From positions 4,629,001 to 4,693,000 of the forward strand of contig NZ_CP116346.1 of assembly GCF_030254645.1 (NCBI RefSeq): 64,000 nt of DNA, given 5' to 3'. How positions within the stretch are numbered: the first letter of the stretch is position 1; the number at the start of each line of letters is the position of its first letter. Of this stretch, positions 21,011 to 31,620 are shown one piece after another. The notes below the pieces were generated by a model, which did not search any database, was not told the DNA's origin, and saw only the letters and a program-made list of their open reading frames with translations. The translations under genes were made by a program, and so were the position numbers. This DNA is from Paucibacter sediminis. GTDB taxonomy: Bacteria; Pseudomonadota; Gammaproteobacteria; Burkholderiales; Burkholderiaceae_C.

Positions 21011-22927
21011 TCAATTGCTCGCCGCGGAGGCTGCCGCCGCTACGGCCGAGACCTTCAGCGTCGCCTTGTGGTGCGCTTTCAAGGCGCCATAGAAGGCCTG
21101 GCCCTCGGCGGCGGTCCAGGCTTGCGTGTACTGCGCCTGGGCGCGCTTGGCATCCACCACGGCCGGATCACGCGCCTCGATCTTGCTGATGCGCACCACC
21201 AGATAGCTGCCGTCTTCCGTGTCCACACCCACATGGGTCGGCAACTTGCTGACGTCGGCGCGCAGTACCGCCTCAAGGGCCTTGCCACTCAGCTTGCCCG
21301 GTTGGGCGCGCGACACCAGCATGGCGGCATCCAGGCCGGCCACATCGTCCGCCTTTTGCAGGGCCGCCAGACGCTCCTGGCCCGCCTTGGCCGCCAGTTC
21401 GCGCGACAGCTTGCGCAACAGTTGTTCGCGCACCTGCGGCAGCACATCCGCCAAGGCCTGCAGGCGCGCCGGGTTGTGCTGCACAACGCGCGCAGAAACC
21501 AGTTGGCTGGAGCCCGTCTCCACCGCTTCGGTATTGCGCTTGTTGCGCAATGCCTCGACGCCAAACACGGCCTCAAGCAGCTTGGCCGAGGCAAGCGGGC
21601 CGGTCGCGCCGGGCGCCGGGCTGCGCTGCACCGTGGCCGTCTGGATCGTCAGCTTGAGCTTCTCAGCCACCGGCTTGAGGCTGTCGGATTGCTCGTAGGC
21701 GGTGTTGCTGAACTGCTCGGCCACCTCGGCATAGCGTTTCTGCGCCAGCGCCTTGCGCACCTCGGCCTCGACCTCGGCCCGCACCGACTCGAAGCTGCGC
21801 TTGTCGCCACCGCGCACGCCGGTGAGATGGATGATGTGATAGCCGTAGTCCGTCTCGATCACATTGCTGATCTCGCCCTGCTTGAGCGCGAAGGCCGCGT
21901 CCTCAAACGGCTTGACCATGGCGCCACGGCCGAAGAAATCGACATCACCGCCGCGCGTCGCCGAACCTTCGTCCTGCGAGTTCGCCTTGGCCAGATCGGC
22001 AAAGCCGGCCGGGTTCTTGCGCGCCTGCGCCAGCAGAGCCTCAGCCTTTGCCTTCGCCTTGGCGCGCTCGTCAGCAGCGGCCGACTTCTCGGCCTTGATC
22101 AGGATGTGACTGGCGCGGCGCTCTTCCGCCACGCTGTAGCGCGACTGGTTCTCTTCGTAGTACTTGCGCAGATCTTCTTCGCTGAAGCTCGCACCCGCCT
22201 TCAGCGCCTCGGCATCCAGCACCACGTATTCGATGTTGGCGCTCTCCGGCAGCTGGAACTGCGCAGAGTTCTTGGGATCCTTGTAGAAGGCTTCCAGTTC
22301 CGCGTCGCTGGGCGCCAGCTTGGCCGCGAAATCCTTGGGATCGAAACGCTGCACCTGCACCTCGCGGCGCTGCAGCAGCGCATCGAAGGCCAGTGCGGCG
22401 CTGGCGTTGCCGCCCAGGCCGGAAGCGCTGATCGGCTGCAGCACCTGGCGAAGGGTCAGGTCTTGCCGCAAGCGGTAGGCGAAGATCTCGGAGTTCATGC
22501 CCTGGGCGGCCAGCATGCCCTTGTTGACGCTGCCGTCCGGGTTGCGCAGAAAAGCGAATTGCGGGTCGCTGCGGAACAGGCTCTGCAGGCGCTCATCGCT
22601 GATCACCAGATGTTGTGCCTGGGCGGCAGCCTGCAGCACGCGCTCTCGCACCAGGCCCTCCAGCGCTTCCTTGCGCACCTCGGGCGCATCCAGCAGCTTG
22701 GGATCCACATTCGGCGACTGGCGCCGGATGCGCTCGACCTGGTCGCGGTGCGCGGCATCCCACTCCACCTGCGTGATCTTGCGGCCGTCGACGCTGGCCA
22801 CCCCCGCATTCGAGCCGTCCATGAAGCGGGTGTAACCCTCCACGCCCAGCAGCACGAACGACGGCAGTATCAGTATCAGCAACAGGAACTGAAACAGTCG
22901 GTTGTGCTTGCGTACGAAATCAAACAT
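21011..22927 (-). CDS. ppiD: Membrane-anchored peptidyl-prolyl isomerase PpiD
   Basis: Periplasmic folding factor anchored by one N-terminal transmembrane helix (residues 12-30); in E. coli it sits at the SecYEG exit. 638 residues, similar to E. coli PpiD (623). A SurA-like N-terminal chaperone domain (about 35-240) is followed by a parvulin domain near 265-360: [29 protein letters not shown] and [14 protein letters not shown] second degenerate helical domain makes up the rest. Start ATG 22927. The hupB-ppiD neighbourhood is conserved in proteobacteria, here with tRNA-Val between them. Confidence 0.94.
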   Translation of the reverse strand: MFDFVRKHNRLFQFLLLILILPSFVLLGVEGYTRFMDGSNAGVASVDGRKITQVEWDAAHRDQVERIRRQSPNVDPKLLDAPEVRKEALEGLVRERVLQAAAQAQHLVISDERLQSLFRSDPQFAFLRNPDGSVNKGMLAAQGMNSEIFAYRLRQDLTLRQVLQPISASGLGGNASAALAFDALLQRREVQVQRFDPKDFAAKLAPSDAELEAFYKDPKNSAQFQLPESANIEYVVLDAEALKAGASFSEEDLRKYYEENQSRYSVAEERRASHILIKAEKSAAADERAKAKAKAEALLAQARKNPAGFADLAKANSQDEGSATRGGDVDFFGRGAMVKPFEDAAFALKQGEISNVIETDYGYHIIHLTGVRGGDKRSFESVRAEVEAEVRKALAQKRYAEVAEQFSNTAYEQSDSLKPVAEKLKLTIQTATVQRSPAPGATGPLASAKLLEAVFGVEALRNKRNTEAVETGSSQLVSARVVQHNPARLQALADVLPQVREQLLRKLSRELAAKAGQERLAALQKADDVAGLDAAMLVSRAQPGKLSGKALEAVLRADVSKLPTHVGVDTEDGSYLVVRISKIEARDPAVVDAKRAQAQYTQAWTAAEGQAFYGALKAHHKATLKVSAVAAAASAASN

Positions 22928-23037
22928 CGAGAACCTCTGACAGGCTTAGCGCCTACGCGTTCAAACGCTGAGTAAACATGGCCCAGGATCGACTGACGGC
23001 AGCCAACAGCACCGCCCTCGCCCGGCCTCAAACACGA

Positions 23038-23063
23038 CAAAGGCGAACCATGGTTCGCCTTTG
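23038..23063 (-). terminator. Terminator after tRNA-Val
   Basis: Near-perfect palindrome: AAAGGCGAACC / GGTTCGCCTTT with a 2-base centre, 52 bases past the tRNA-Val CCA end and ahead of the ppiD start. Confidence 0.8.
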
Positions 23064-23114
23064 CGTCGGGTGACATTCTAGCCACTGCCCATGCCCGCAA
23101 CTTGTAGGCATGAC

Positions 23115-23190
23115 TGGTGGGCGCTGACGGGCTCGAACCGCCGACCTACTCCGTGTAAGGGAGCCGCTCTACCAACTGAGCTAAGCGCCC
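23115..23190 (-). tRNA. tRNA-Val (TAC)
   Basis: 76-base cloverleaf with anticodon loop CTTACAC (anticodon TAC), acceptor stem GGGCGCT/AGCGCCC, D-loop AGCTCAGTTGGTAGAGC, T-loop GGTTCGAGCCC and an encoded CCA. It lies 31 bases after the hupB stop on the same strand, so it may be processed from the hupB transcript. Confidence 0.97.
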
Positions 23191-23221
23191 GGTATTCCGG
23201 GAATTGCAGCTGACCTGTCGA

Positions 23222-23494
23222 TCAGTTCACCGCGTCCTTGAGCGCCTTGCCAGGGCGGAACTTGGGCACCTTGGCCGACTTGATCTTGATCGTGTCGCCG
23301 GTACGCGGATTGCGCCCGCTGCGTGCGGCACGCTTCGTGACGCTGAAGGTGCCGAAGCCTACCAGAGAAACCGAGCCATTCTTCTTCAACGTGGTCTTCA
23401 CACCACCAATCAGCGCCTCCAGCGCACGCCCCGCCGCCGCCTTGGAAATGTCGGCCTGCTTGGCAATGTGCTCGATCAGTTCGGACTTGTTCAC
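23222..23494 (-). CDS. hupB: Histone-like DNA-binding protein HU (HupB)
   Basis: Nucleoid-associated protein of 90 residues that bends and compacts DNA as a dimer. Hallmarks: [48 protein letters not shown] with the DNA-inserting RNPRTG loop, and [18 protein letters not shown] rather than IHF is indicated by the C-terminus and the hupB-ppiD context. Start is GTG at 23494 with a G-rich Shine-Dalgarno stretch upstream. The 281-base space before it, up to the next gene, should hold its promoter. Confidence 0.97.
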   Translation of the reverse strand: MNKSELIEHIAKQADISKAAAGRALEALIGGVKTTLKKNGSVSLVGFGTFSVTKRAARSGRNPRTGDTIKIKSAKVPKFRPGKALKDAVN

Positions 23495-23775
23495 GAAGGT
23501 ACCCCCTCAGTAGGTTTCACTGCACGACGCGACCGGCTTGCACCACGACGGCGCCATCTCGGCGCACATCAGTCAGCGAAGAGAAATGTCTTGCCCACGG
23601 GCTCCGGCACCCGGCAACTGCACGCACGCAGCGCCTGCGAAGCGACGACCGAAACCACCGCGGGAAGCGGATTCTAGACGCAATCAACAGCCCCACCGAG
23701 CAGGGAAAAGCCCCGATACAAATCATGGGGGAGGCGGGACTTTTGGCACAGTCGGACGCGGCCAGAGGCGCCGTC

Positions 23776-24651
23776 TCAGCGCATCACCAGCCGCACTCCC
23801 AGGGCGCTCAGGCCCATACCCAGCACCACCGCCCAAGCCAGACTCTCGCCGAACCAGAAATGCGCAATCAGGGCGGCACAGGGCGGGGTCAGAAACATCA
23901 GGCTGCTGACGCGCGTGGCCGCGCCATGCTTGAGCATGATGAAGAGCAGCGAGCTACCGCCCAGAGTCAGCACCAGCACCGACCACAGCATGGCCGCCAC
24001 CAGATCGCCATGCCATTGCATCGACTGCGTCTCGAAGGGCAGCAGCGGCAGGCTCAGCAGACAGGCCGCCGCCAGCTGGATGCCCATGGCGCTGCGCGTG
24101 TCGCAGGGCGCCAGAAAGCGGCGCTGATAGATGCTGCCCGCCGTGATGCCGCACAGGCCCAGCAAGCCCAACAGGATGTTGGCCGCCGAGGCCTCGCCGG
24201 CGCCGAGCTTGCTCGACACCACCACCAGCACGCCCGCAGCCCCCAGCAGCAGACCCAGCCACTGGCGCGGCCCCAGGCGCTCGGCGGCATCGGCCGACGA
24301 CAGCGAGAACCAGAGCGCCGTCAATAGCGGCTGCATGCCGGCGATCAGCGCCATCGTGCCCGCCCCCAGCCCGAGCTTGACGGCACTCCAGGAGGACAGC
24401 AGATAAACCCCGTGCACGAGCCCACCCACCACGGCCAGATGCCCCCATTGCGCCCGCCCGCTCGGCCATGCCGCGCGGCCCAGCAGCGCCCAGAGGCCAA
24501 AGCACAGTGCCGAGAGCGCAAAACGCAGCGCCAGAAAACTGGCGGCAGGCGCGTGGGGCATGCCCAGCCGGGCGGCCACGAAGCCGGTGCTCCAGATCGC
24601 CACGAAGACGGCAGGCACATAGGCCTGCCAGCGTTCAAGCCGCGCGTCCAT
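23776..24651 (-). CDS. EamA-family (DMT) transporter
   Basis: 291-residue inner-membrane exporter-type protein with ten hydrophobic segments in two EamA repeats. The first repeat opens VFVAIWSTGFVAARLGMPHAPAASFL, typical of the family, and the second begins near residue 150. Substrate unknown; relatives export amino acids, nucleobases or other metabolites. Last gene of the uvrC-lipoprotein-pgsA run, 18 bases after pgsA, so probably co-transcribed. Confidence 0.88.
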   Translation of the reverse strand: MDARLERWQAYVPAVFVAIWSTGFVAARLGMPHAPAASFLALRFALSALCFGLWALLGRAAWPSGRAQWGHLAVVGGLVHGVYLLSSWSAVKLGLGAGTMALIAGMQPLLTALWFSLSSADAAERLGPRQWLGLLLGAAGVLVVVSSKLGAGEASAANILLGLLGLCGITAGSIYQRRFLAPCDTRSAMGIQLAAACLLSLPLLPFETQSMQWHGDLVAAMLWSVLVLTLGGSSLLFIMLKHGAATRVSSLMFLTPPCAALIAHFWFGESLAWAVVLGMGLSALGVRLVMR

Positions 24652-24669
24652 CGCGATCGCGCCAGCGCC

Positions 24670-25236
24670 TCATCGTGCCTTGGCGCGAATCTCGGGCAGG
24701 GCCTTCTGCAGGTAGTAGACCATCGACCAGATCGTCAGCACCACCGCCGCCAGAATCAGGGCGGTGCCCCAGACATGGGTGTTGATCACGCCGAACAAGG
24801 GGCCATCGAACAGCAGGAAGGGGATGGCCACCATCTGCACCGTGGTCTTGAGCTTGCCCACCATGTGCACGGCCACGCTGCGCGAGGCACCGATCTGCGC
24901 CATCCATTCGCGCAGCGCCGAAATCGCGATCTCGCGGCCGATGATCACCAATGCCACCAGCGCGTTCACACGCCCCAGTTCCAGCAGCACCAGCAGCGCG
25001 GCGCAGACCAGGAACTTGTCGGCCACCGGATCCAGGAATGCGCCGAAGGACGAGGTCTGGTTGAGCTTGCGCGCCAGATAGCCGTCCAGCCAATCGGTCA
25101 GGGCCACCGCCACGAACAGCACCGTGGCCAGCAGGTTCTGCTGGGCCGGCGAGATCTCAAGGTGGAACACCCCGACAATCAGCGGGATGGCCACGATGCG
25201 GGCCCAGGTCAGGATGGTTGGCAGCGTGAAGAACAT
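24670..25236 (-). CDS. pgsA: CDP-diacylglycerol-glycerol-3-phosphate 3-phosphatidyltransferase PgsA
   Basis: Integral membrane enzyme making phosphatidylglycerophosphate, the committed step to phosphatidylglycerol and cardiolipin. 188 residues. The CDP-alcohol phosphotransferase signature is complete: DWLDGYLARKLNQTSSFGAF followed by LDPVADK. The family start FFTLPTILTWARI fixes the ATG at 25236; an upstream frame to 25506 is arginine-rich and reads through the neighbouring lipoprotein gene. The uvrC-pgsA pairing is seen in many proteobacteria. Confidence 0.96.
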   Translation of the reverse strand: MFFTLPTILTWARIVAIPLIVGVFHLEISPAQQNLLATVLFVAVALTDWLDGYLARKLNQTSSFGAFLDPVADKFLVCAALLVLLELGRVNALVALVIIGREIAISALREWMAQIGASRSVAVHMVGKLKTTVQMVAIPFLLFDGPLFGVINTHVWGTALILAAVVLTIWSMVYYLQKALPEIRAKAR

Positions 25237-25336
25237 GCGGGCATTGTGCCCAAAAGCATGCACCACGCCGGGTCGCCCGGACGCTTTGCCTTCGCTTTGC
25301 CTCGGCTTTGTCGCTTTATTGCTGATGCAGCCCGTT

Positions 25337-25870
25337 TCAGTCCAGCGTGCGCGGCTTAAAGCGGCGCTGATCGTTGAACAGGAACACCTCGTTGAACTTC
25401 CAGGGCTGCGGCAGACGCGCGACGTTGCCGAAGGGCGCGGCACGGTGCACCGCATCGATGGCCAGTTGCACCGTGTCCAGGGCCTGACCGGGCTTGCGAA
25501 GCACATGAATGTTTTTCACGCTGCCATCCTGGCGCAGCTCGATCTCCAGCACCGGGATGGCCAGCAGCACCGCCGGCACCTCGCCCATATAGGTGCGATC
25601 CGGATTGGCTTCCACCAAACGCAGCGCGGCCTGCTTGCGCAACTCGTCGTGCGTGCGCACCGGCTTGGGCGGCGCGAGTGCCGCGGTCCCGTTCTTCGCC
25701 ACGGGTGGCGCAGGCGCCTTGCCATGCGGCTCCGCCGTGGCCGCGGCGGCCGGTGCTGCCGGTGCCGCGGTCTCCCCGGCGGGCGGTGCCGACGGCCCCG
25801 AAGAACAGCCCGCCAGCACCAGACCCAGCCCCAGGCAGGACCACAGCCCACGGCCGCCACGCTTGTTCAT
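25337..25870 (-). CDS. Lipoprotein with TonB-C-like domain
   Basis: 177-residue lipoprotein: signal peptide ending LVLAGC (Cys about 22), an Ala/Pro-rich linker (about 28-75), and a C-terminal domain from about 90 with IPVLEIELRQDGSVKNIHVL and FGNVARLPQPWKFNEVFLF, which resembles TonB C-terminal / cell-envelope integrity folds. No membrane anchor for energy coupling is seen, so it is not a classic TonB. ATG 25870 starts 7 bases after the uvrC stop, indicating an operon with uvrC and pgsA. Exact role unknown. Confidence 0.72.
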   Translation of the reverse strand: MNKRGGRGLWSCLGLGLVLAGCSSGPSAPPAGETAAPAAPAAAATAEPHGKAPAPPVAKNGTAALAPPKPVRTHDELRKQAALRLVEANPDRTYMGEVPAVLLAIPVLEIELRQDGSVKNIHVLRKPGQALDTVQLAIDAVHRAAPFGNVARLPQPWKFNEVFLFNDQRRFKPRTLD

Positions 25871-25877
25871 CAGTACA

Positions 25878-27944
25878 TCAATGCAGGACACGATAGATTT
25901 CCTCGGCAAGTTCCTTGGAGATGCCTTTCACGCTGGCAATCTCGTCCACACTGGCGGTGGCCACGCCGCGTACACCGCCAAAGCGCTGCAACAGCTGGGC
26001 GCGCTTCTTGGGGCCGACGCCAGGCACATCTTCCAGGCGTGAGCCGCCGGTGCGCACCGCGGCACGTTTGGCCCTCATGCCGGTGATGGCAAAGCGGTGC
26101 GCCTCGTCACGGATCTGCGCCACCAGCATCAGCGCAGCGGAGTCACGCCCCAGATAAACCTTCTCGCGGCCATCGGCAAACACCAGCTCTTCCAGGCCGA
26201 CCTTGCGCCCCTCGCCCTTCTCGACGCCGACGATCAGGCCGAGGTCCAAGCCCAGCTCCTCGAAGACCTCGCGCGCCATCGCCACCTGGCCCTTGCCGCC
26301 ATCGACCAGCACCAGGTCCGGCAACCGCGCCGTGCCCAGCTGCGCCCCTTCGGCCAGCTTGCTGTAGCGGCGTGTCAGCACCTGGCGCATCGCCGCATAG
26401 TCGTCACCGCCGGTGATGCCCTCGATGTTGTAGCGGCGGTACTGGCCGCTCTGCATCTGGTGATCTTCGAACACCACGCAGGAGGCCATGGTGGCCTCTC
26501 CCGCGGTATGGCTGATGTCGAAGCATTCGATGCGGAACTTGTCGAGCTCGGGCACGCTCAGATCCAGCGCCTCCGCCAGAGCGAGGGTGCGGGCCTGCTG
26601 CGAGCCCTCCTCCGACAGCAGCCGCGCCAGCGCCAGTTCGGCGCCCTTCACGCACATCTCCTGCCAGATGCGACGCTGACCGCGCGGCTGCGCCTGCGTG
26701 CTGACCTTGTAGCCGGCCTGCTCGCTCAACGCCACGGCCAGGGTCTCGTCCACCGCCTCGCTGGGAATCAGCAGGGCGGGCACGGCGGCCTCCAGGTAAT
26801 GCTGGGCGATGAAGGCCTCCAGCACCTGGCGCTCGACGCTGGGGCGCGCGCCACCCGTCTCCTCATCATCCTCCAGCAGCACCGCGGCGGCATCGTCCAC
26901 ATGCTTGGGAAAGTAGGCGCGGTCGCCCAGGTGGCGGCCGCCGCGCACCATTGCCAGATTGACGCAGGCGCGCCCCCCCTGCACCTTGACCGCCAGGATG
27001 TCGACGTCGCGGTCGCGGCCGCTGGCGCTGTTCTCGTCCACCGCCTGCTGCTGCAAAACCTTGGACAGCGAGCTGATCTGGTTGCGCACCTCGGCCGCCA
27101 ATTCGTACTGCATGGCATCCGCATAAGCCATCATCTGTACCTGCAGGCCCTGCATCACCTCGTCGGTCTCGCCCAGCAGGAAGCGCTCGGCATTGGCGAC
27201 GTTGCGCGCGTACTCGGGCCCCTGCCCCGCGGGCACGCAGGGCCCCGAGCAGCGCCGGATCTGGTACAGCAGGCAGGGCCGGCTGCGGTTGTTGAACACC
27301 GTGTCCTCGCAGGTGCGCAGGCGAAACACCTTCTGTATCAGCTGTATCGATTCCTTCACCGCCCAGGCACTCGGGAAGGGCCCGAAATAGCGATGGCGCC
27401 GATCCACCGCGCCGCGGTAATAGCTCACGCGTGGAAAGGCATGGCCGCTGAGCTTCAGATAGGGGTAGCTCTTGTCGTCCCGGAACAGGATGTTGAAGCG
27501 TGGGTTCAGCGCCTTGATGAGGTTGTTCTCGAGCAGCAGGGCCTCGGCCTCGGTGCGCACCACCGTGGTCTCGAGCCGCGCGATGCGCGCCACCATCAGG
27601 CCGATGCGGGTGCCGCCATGGTCCTTCTGGAAATAGCTGGAGACGCGCTTCTTCAGGTTCTTGGCCTTGCCCACATAGAGCACCTGATCCTGGGCATCGA
27701 AGTAGCGGTACACGCCGGGCAGCGGCGGCAGTGCCAGCACCTCGGCCAGCACCTGCTCGCGCACCTCGCGGGCCACCTTCTCGACCTCGGCCACGCGCCG
27801 CGCCTCGGCCGCCTCGACCTGCTCGCGCTCCTGCGCCCAGCCGGCCAGGGCCTGCTCACCCAGTTCGGCGGCCTGCTCCGGCACCGGTGACAGCGGCGGC
27901 GAAGGCTGCGGGGGGCTTGGCGGCTTGACGGGCACATCACTCAT
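25878..27944 (-). CDS. uvrC: Excinuclease ABC subunit UvrC
   Basis: Makes the two incisions in nucleotide excision repair after UvrAB loading. 688 residues. The GIY-YIG nuclease is at about 70-150 ([19 protein letters not shown]), the UVR helix near 270, the RNase H-like nuclease around 480-620 with [10 protein letters not shown], and the C-terminal helix-hairpin-helix in [16 protein letters not shown]. The N-terminus is odd: about 70 residues, Pro-rich then coiled-coil-like, precede the GIY-YIG domain, whereas UvrC normally starts 10-20 residues before it. Several in-frame GTG codons nearer the domain are alternatives. Start ATG 27944 is 42 bases from the divergent earP. Confidence 0.94.
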   Translation of the reverse strand: MSDVPVKPPSPPQPSPPLSPVPEQAAELGEQALAGWAQEREQVEAAEARRVAEVEKVAREVREQVLAEVLALPPLPGVYRYFDAQDQVLYVGKAKNLKKRVSSYFQKDHGGTRIGLMVARIARLETTVVRTEAEALLLENNLIKALNPRFNILFRDDKSYPYLKLSGHAFPRVSYYRGAVDRRHRYFGPFPSAWAVKESIQLIQKVFRLRTCEDTVFNNRSRPCLLYQIRRCSGPCVPAGQGPEYARNVANAERFLLGETDEVMQGLQVQMMAYADAMQYELAAEVRNQISSLSKVLQQQAVDENSASGRDRDVDILAVKVQGGRACVNLAMVRGGRHLGDRAYFPKHVDDAAAVLLEDDEETGGARPSVERQVLEAFIAQHYLEAAVPALLIPSEAVDETLAVALSEQAGYKVSTQAQPRGQRRIWQEMCVKGAELALARLLSEEGSQQARTLALAEALDLSVPELDKFRIECFDISHTAGEATMASCVVFEDHQMQSGQYRRYNIEGITGGDDYAAMRQVLTRRYSKLAEGAQLGTARLPDLVLVDGGKGQVAMAREVFEELGLDLGLIVGVEKGEGRKVGLEELVFADGREKVYLGRDSAALMLVAQIRDEAHRFAITGMRAKRAAVRTGGSRLEDVPGVGPKKRAQLLQRFGGVRGVATASVDEIASVKGISKELAEEIYRVLH

Positions 27945-27986
27945 GGGCCGGCATTGTGCCGCGGGCACCGCCCATAATCCTGCGCC

Positions 27987-29066
27987 ATGACGTCAGCACT
28001 GCAATGGGATGTGTTTTGCCGGGTGGTCGACAACTATGGCGACATCGGCGTGTGCCTGCGGCTGGCGCGCGATCTTGCCCAGCGCGGCCAGCAGCTGCGG
28101 CTGTGGGTCGACGATGCCTCGGCCCTGCGCTGGATGGCCGACGATGGCCTGCCGGCGGGCCTGCAGGTGCGGCCCTGGGACGAGGCCGAGCACGAAGCGC
28201 TGCCCGGCGACGTGGTGCTGGAGACCTTCGGCTGCGAGCTGCCGGCGGCCTTTGTGCAGCGCATGGCGGCACGCCCCAAGGCGCCCTGCTGGATCAACCT
28301 CGAATACCTCAGCGCCGAACCCTATGTGGAACGCTCGCACCGCCTGCGCTCGCCGCAGCTCGCGGGGCCGGGCCGCGGGCTCGACAAATGGTTCTTCTAC
28401 CCCGGCTTCACCGCACGCACCGGCGGCCTGCTGCGCGAGCCCGGCCTGCTGGACGCCCAGGCGGCCTTCGATGCGCCCGCCTGGCTGGCCGCGCGCGGCT
28501 GGCAGCCGCGCGAGGGCGAGCGCGTGCTGAGCGTGTTCTGCTACGCCAACGCCGCCTGGCCTCAGCTGCTGGCCAGTCTGGCCGAGGCGCCCACCCTGCT
28601 GCTGCTCTGCCCCGGCGCGCCACAGCAGCAGGTGCCCGCAGCGGCGGCGGTCTTGCAAGCGCTGCGCTGCATCTCCCTGCCCTACTTGAGCCAGGCAGAC
28701 TACGACCGCCTGCTCTGGTCCTGCGACCTGAATCTGGTGCGCGGCGAAGACTCGCTGGTGCGCGCCCTCTGGGCCGGCAAACCGCTGCTGTGGCATATCT
28801 ATCCACAAGACGATGGCGCGCATGGCCCGAAGCTGGAGGCCTTCATGAACCAGTATCTGGCCCATGCCGACCCCGACGGGGCGGCCGCGCTGCGCCAGGT
28901 CTGGCGTGCCTGGAACGGCCTGGCGCCCTGGTCGCCCGAGGCCGGCAGGGCCTGGTTGACCCGCCTCAAGCCAGGCCGGCAGCAGGCGCTGCGGTGGCGT
29001 GACGAAATGAGCAAGGCCGAGGATCTGTGCAGCCAGTTGCTCCGATTCGTCGCCGAATCAGGCTAA
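27987..29066 (+). CDS. earP: EF-P arginine rhamnosyltransferase EarP
   Basis: Transfers rhamnose from dTDP-L-rhamnose to Arg32 of elongation factor P (family formerly DUF2331). 359 residues. Hallmarks are the N-terminal [18 protein letters not shown] with the two important Asp (15 and 19), INLEYLSAE, and the C-terminal [19 protein letters not shown] and [11 protein letters not shown], which hold the nucleotide-sugar site. Start ATG 27987. efp follows 126 bases downstream with the matching Arg32, confirming the pair. The rmlBCD genes needed for dTDP-rhamnose are not in this window. Confidence 0.96.
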   Translation: MTSALQWDVFCRVVDNYGDIGVCLRLARDLAQRGQQLRLWVDDASALRWMADDGLPAGLQVRPWDEAEHEALPGDVVLETFGCELPAAFVQRMAARPKAPCWINLEYLSAEPYVERSHRLRSPQLAGPGRGLDKWFFYPGFTARTGGLLREPGLLDAQAAFDAPAWLAARGWQPREGERVLSVFCYANAAWPQLLASLAEAPTLLLLCPGAPQQQVPAAAAVLQALRCISLPYLSQADYDRLLWSCDLNLVRGEDSLVRALWAGKPLLWHIYPQDDGAHGPKLEAFMNQYLAHADPDGAAALRQVWRAWNGLAPWSPEAGRAWLTRLKPGRQQALRWRDEMSKAEDLCSQLLRFVAESG

Positions 29067-29069
29067 AAT
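29064..29069 (+). promoter_or_regulatory. Possible -10 element for efp
   Basis: TAAAAT overlapping the earP stop codon, in the context GGCTAAAATGCC often seen at Burkholderiales promoters. No good -35 was found. It lies 123 bases before the efp ATG. Confidence 0.4.
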
Positions 29070-29192
29070 GCCGGGTTTCGTCGCGCCCGATACCAGGCTT
29101 GCGGGTGCGCCTAGGCAGCAATGACGGTGCTGTCGCGCTTGATGCGACGGTAGCCCTGCCCCAATCTGGCCTCCCAATCTCTCGGAATCAAC

Positions 29193-29747
29193 ATGAAGAT
29201 CGCTCAGGAAATTCGCGCCGGCAACGTGATCATGCACGGCAAGGACCCCATGGTTGTGCTCAAGACCGAATACAGCCGCGGCGGCCGCAATGCCGCGACC
29301 GTGCGTATGAAGCTCAAGAGCCTGTTGAACAACTCGGGCACCGAAGTCGTCTTCAAGGCCGACGACAAGATGGACCAGATCATTCTGGACAAGAAGGATT
29401 GCACCTACACCTACTTCGCCGACCCGATGTATGTGTTCATGGACTCCGAGTACAACCAGTTCGAGGTGGAAGCCGAGAACATGGGCGATGCCATCCAGTA
29501 TCTGGAAGACAACATGCCCGTGGAAGTGGTGTTCTACGACGGCAAGGCCATCTCGGTCGAACTGCCCACCTCGCTGGTGCGCGAAGTGACCTGGACCGAG
29601 CCGGCCGTCAAGGGCGACACCTCGGGCAAGGTGCTCAAGCCTGCCAAGATCTCCACCGGCTTCGAAATCCCGGTGCCCATCTTCGTGGCCCAGGGCGACA
29701 AGATCGAAATCGACACGCGTACCCACGAGTACCGCAAGCGCGTCTGA
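29193..29747 (+). CDS. efp: Translation elongation factor P (Arg32 type)
   Basis: Binds between P and E sites and relieves ribosome stalling at polyproline stretches. 184 residues, three beta-barrel domains. The loop tip is [12 protein letters not shown], placing Arg at position 32, the residue modified by EarP; the lysine used in E. coli-type EF-P is absent. C-terminal signature [23 protein letters not shown]. Start ATG 29193. It follows earP on the same strand and is closed by a strong terminator. Confidence 0.98.
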   Translation: MKIAQEIRAGNVIMHGKDPMVVLKTEYSRGGRNAATVRMKLKSLLNNSGTEVVFKADDKMDQIILDKKDCTYTYFADPMYVFMDSEYNQFEVEAENMGDAIQYLEDNMPVEVVFYDGKAISVELPTSLVREVTWTEPAVKGDTSGKVLKPAKISTGFEIPVPIFVAQGDKIEIDTRTHEYRKRV

Positions 29748-29767
29748 GCCAACGGCTCGGCGCAGCG

Positions 29768-29796
29768 AAAAAAAGCACCCCGCGGGGTGCTTTTTT
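29768..29796. terminator. Bidirectional terminator between efp and the acetolactate synthase gene
   Basis: AAAAAAAGCACCCCG followed by CGGGGTGCTTTTTT: a perfect inverted repeat with an A-run on one side and a T-run on the other, so it works on both strands. It touches the acetolactate synthase stop at 29796. Confidence 0.93.
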
Positions 29797-31520
29797 CATG
29801 CCGGTTCGCGATAGACGCGATCCTTGCTCAACCATACCTCGGCATGGCTGGCACCGGCCGGAATCATCGGGAAGCAGTTCTCCTGCGCCGCCACCGCCAC
29901 ATCCAGAAAATACGGCCCCTCGGCTTGCAGGCAGGTACGCAAGGCCGCGTCGAGTTGCCCGCGCTCGCTGACGCGCTGGGCCTGCCAGCCAAACGCGCGC
30001 GCCAGTGCCACGAAGTCCGGCAGCGCCTCGGTATAGCTGTGGCTGTAGCGGCCGCCGTGGATCAGCTCCTGCCACTGCCGCACCATGCCCATATAGCCGT
30101 TGTTCGAGAGCACCAGCTTGACCGGCGTGCGGTGCTGCACGGCGGTAGAAAGCTCCTGGATATTCATCAGCACCGAAGCGTCGCCGCTGACGCAGACCAC
30201 CAGCTTGTCGGGATGCGCAATCTGCGCGCCGATGGCCGCCGGCAGGCCATAGCCCATGGTGCCGGCGCCGCCCGAGGTCAGCCAACGTTGCGGGCGCTCG
30301 AAGCGCAGATGCTGCGCGGCCCACATCTGGTGCTGGCCCACATCGGTGGAGACGATGGCATCGCGCCCGGCCAGCGCGGCCTGCAGGCGGCTCATCAGGG
30401 CCTGGGGCAGGATGCGATCGCGCTCGTCCTCGAAGCTCAGGCTGTGCTGGGCACGCCAACGCTCGATGCGCGCCCACCAGGGGCCGAGGTCCGGCGCGGC
30501 CACCCTGCCCGCCAGCAAGGCACGCAGGCTGGGCAGGCAATCGCCGCGCAAGGCAACGTCGGCGCGCACCACCTTGTGGATGGAGCGCGGGTCGATGTCG
30601 AGGTGGATCACCTTGGCGCCGGGGCAGAAGCCGTCCAGCCGGCCGGTCACCCGGTCATCGAAACGCGCGCCGACGCACACCACCAGGTCGGCATGGTGCA
30701 TGGCCAGGTTGGCCTCCAGCGTGCCATGCATGCCCAGCATGCCCAGGAATTGCGGGTCCGAGGCCGGGAAGGCGCCCAGCCCCAGCAAGGTGAGCGTGCA
30801 GGGCGCGCCGCTGCGGCGCACCAGCTGCGTGAACAGTTCGCAGGCGGCCGGGCCGGCATTGATGAGCCCGCCGCCGCCGTAGAACACCGGGCGCCGGGCC
30901 TGGCGCAGCAGCGCCAGGGCGGCGTCGATCGAGTCCCCCGCAGGCGGCTCTTCGGCGATCGCGCCATGCACGGGCAGCCCTGCCTGCGGCCGCAGCAGCG
31001 GCGCCAGCTGCACGTCCTTGGGCAGGTCCACCAGCACCGGACCGGGCCGCCCGCCCATGGCGCGCGCGCAGGCCTCGGCAACGATGGCCGCCACATCATC
31101 GGCGGCGCGCACCTGGGCATTCCATTTGGTCACCGGCCTGGAGATGCCCAGGGCATCGCATTCTTGGAAGGCGTCGGTGCCGATGGCGCTGGTCGCCACC
31201 TGCCCGCTGACGCACAGCACCGGCACCGAATCGCACAGCGCATCCAGCAGCCCGGTGGTGGTGTTGCTCATGCCCGGCCCCGAGGTCACGAACACCACGC
31301 CCAGCCGGCCGGTGCTGCGCGCATAGCCCTCGGCCGCATGCACGGCAGCCTGTTCGTGCCGCACCAGCACATGGCGCAGGCGCGGCTCGCCATGCAAGGC
31401 GTCATAGAGCGGCAGCACGGCGCCGCCGGGGTAGCCAAAAACGGTATCGACGCCCAGGGCCAGCAGGGTGGCGATGAGCGATTGGGCGCCATTGCAGGGC
31501 GTAGCGTGAGTAGCAGACAT
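29796..31520 (-). CDS. Acetolactate synthase large-subunit-like ThDP enzyme (orphan)
   Basis: 574-residue thiamin-diphosphate enzyme of the acetohydroxyacid synthase catalytic-subunit family, first step of branched-chain amino acid synthesis. N-terminal [17 protein letters not shown] and [18 protein letters not shown] (catalytic Glu), central [10 protein letters not shown], and the ThDP/metal motif [15 protein letters not shown] ... NNGYMG. These fit AHAS better than pyruvate oxidase or glyoxylate carboligase. No small regulatory subunit (ilvN/ilvH) or ilvC is adjacent; the neighbour is a divergent Lrp gene. It may be an extra, Lrp-controlled isozyme. Start ATG 31520. Confidence 0.85.
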   Translation of the reverse strand: MSATHATPCNGAQSLIATLLALGVDTVFGYPGGAVLPLYDALHGEPRLRHVLVRHEQAAVHAAEGYARSTGRLGVVFVTSGPGMSNTTTGLLDALCDSVPVLCVSGQVATSAIGTDAFQECDALGISRPVTKWNAQVRAADDVAAIVAEACARAMGGRPGPVLVDLPKDVQLAPLLRPQAGLPVHGAIAEEPPAGDSIDAALALLRQARRPVFYGGGGLINAGPAACELFTQLVRRSGAPCTLTLLGLGAFPASDPQFLGMLGMHGTLEANLAMHHADLVVCVGARFDDRVTGRLDGFCPGAKVIHLDIDPRSIHKVVRADVALRGDCLPSLRALLAGRVAAPDLGPWWARIERWRAQHSLSFEDERDRILPQALMSRLQAALAGRDAIVSTDVGQHQMWAAQHLRFERPQRWLTSGGAGTMGYGLPAAIGAQIAHPDKLVVCVSGDASVLMNIQELSTAVQHRTPVKLVLSNNGYMGMVRQWQELIHGGRYSHSYTEALPDFVALARAFGWQAQRVSERGQLDAALRTCLQAEGPYFLDVAVAAQENCFPMIPAGASHAEVWLSKDRVYREPA

Positions 31521-31571
31521 GCCCGAGACTTTGCCGCAATCGCCCCAGCAAAGGCTGCTATTCTTCCGCGC

Positions 31572-31586
31572 GAATTCGCCGAATTC
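31572..31586. promoter_or_regulatory. Paired GAATTC motifs between the acetolactate synthase and Lrp genes
   Basis: Two GAATTC palindromes separated by 3 bases (31572-31577 and 31581-31586), 35 bases before the Lrp start in the 100-base divergent interval. A possible Lrp operator; no direct evidence. Confidence 0.35.
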
Positions 31587-31620
31587 AGCAAATCATTCTG
31601 CGCAACGATCGAACCACAGC

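Noticed and set aside
23660-23735. Weak minus-strand hairpin after the EamA gene (CCCC / GGGG with CTTTT)
   Set aside because: Only a 4-base stem and a 12-base loop; not enough to call a terminator.
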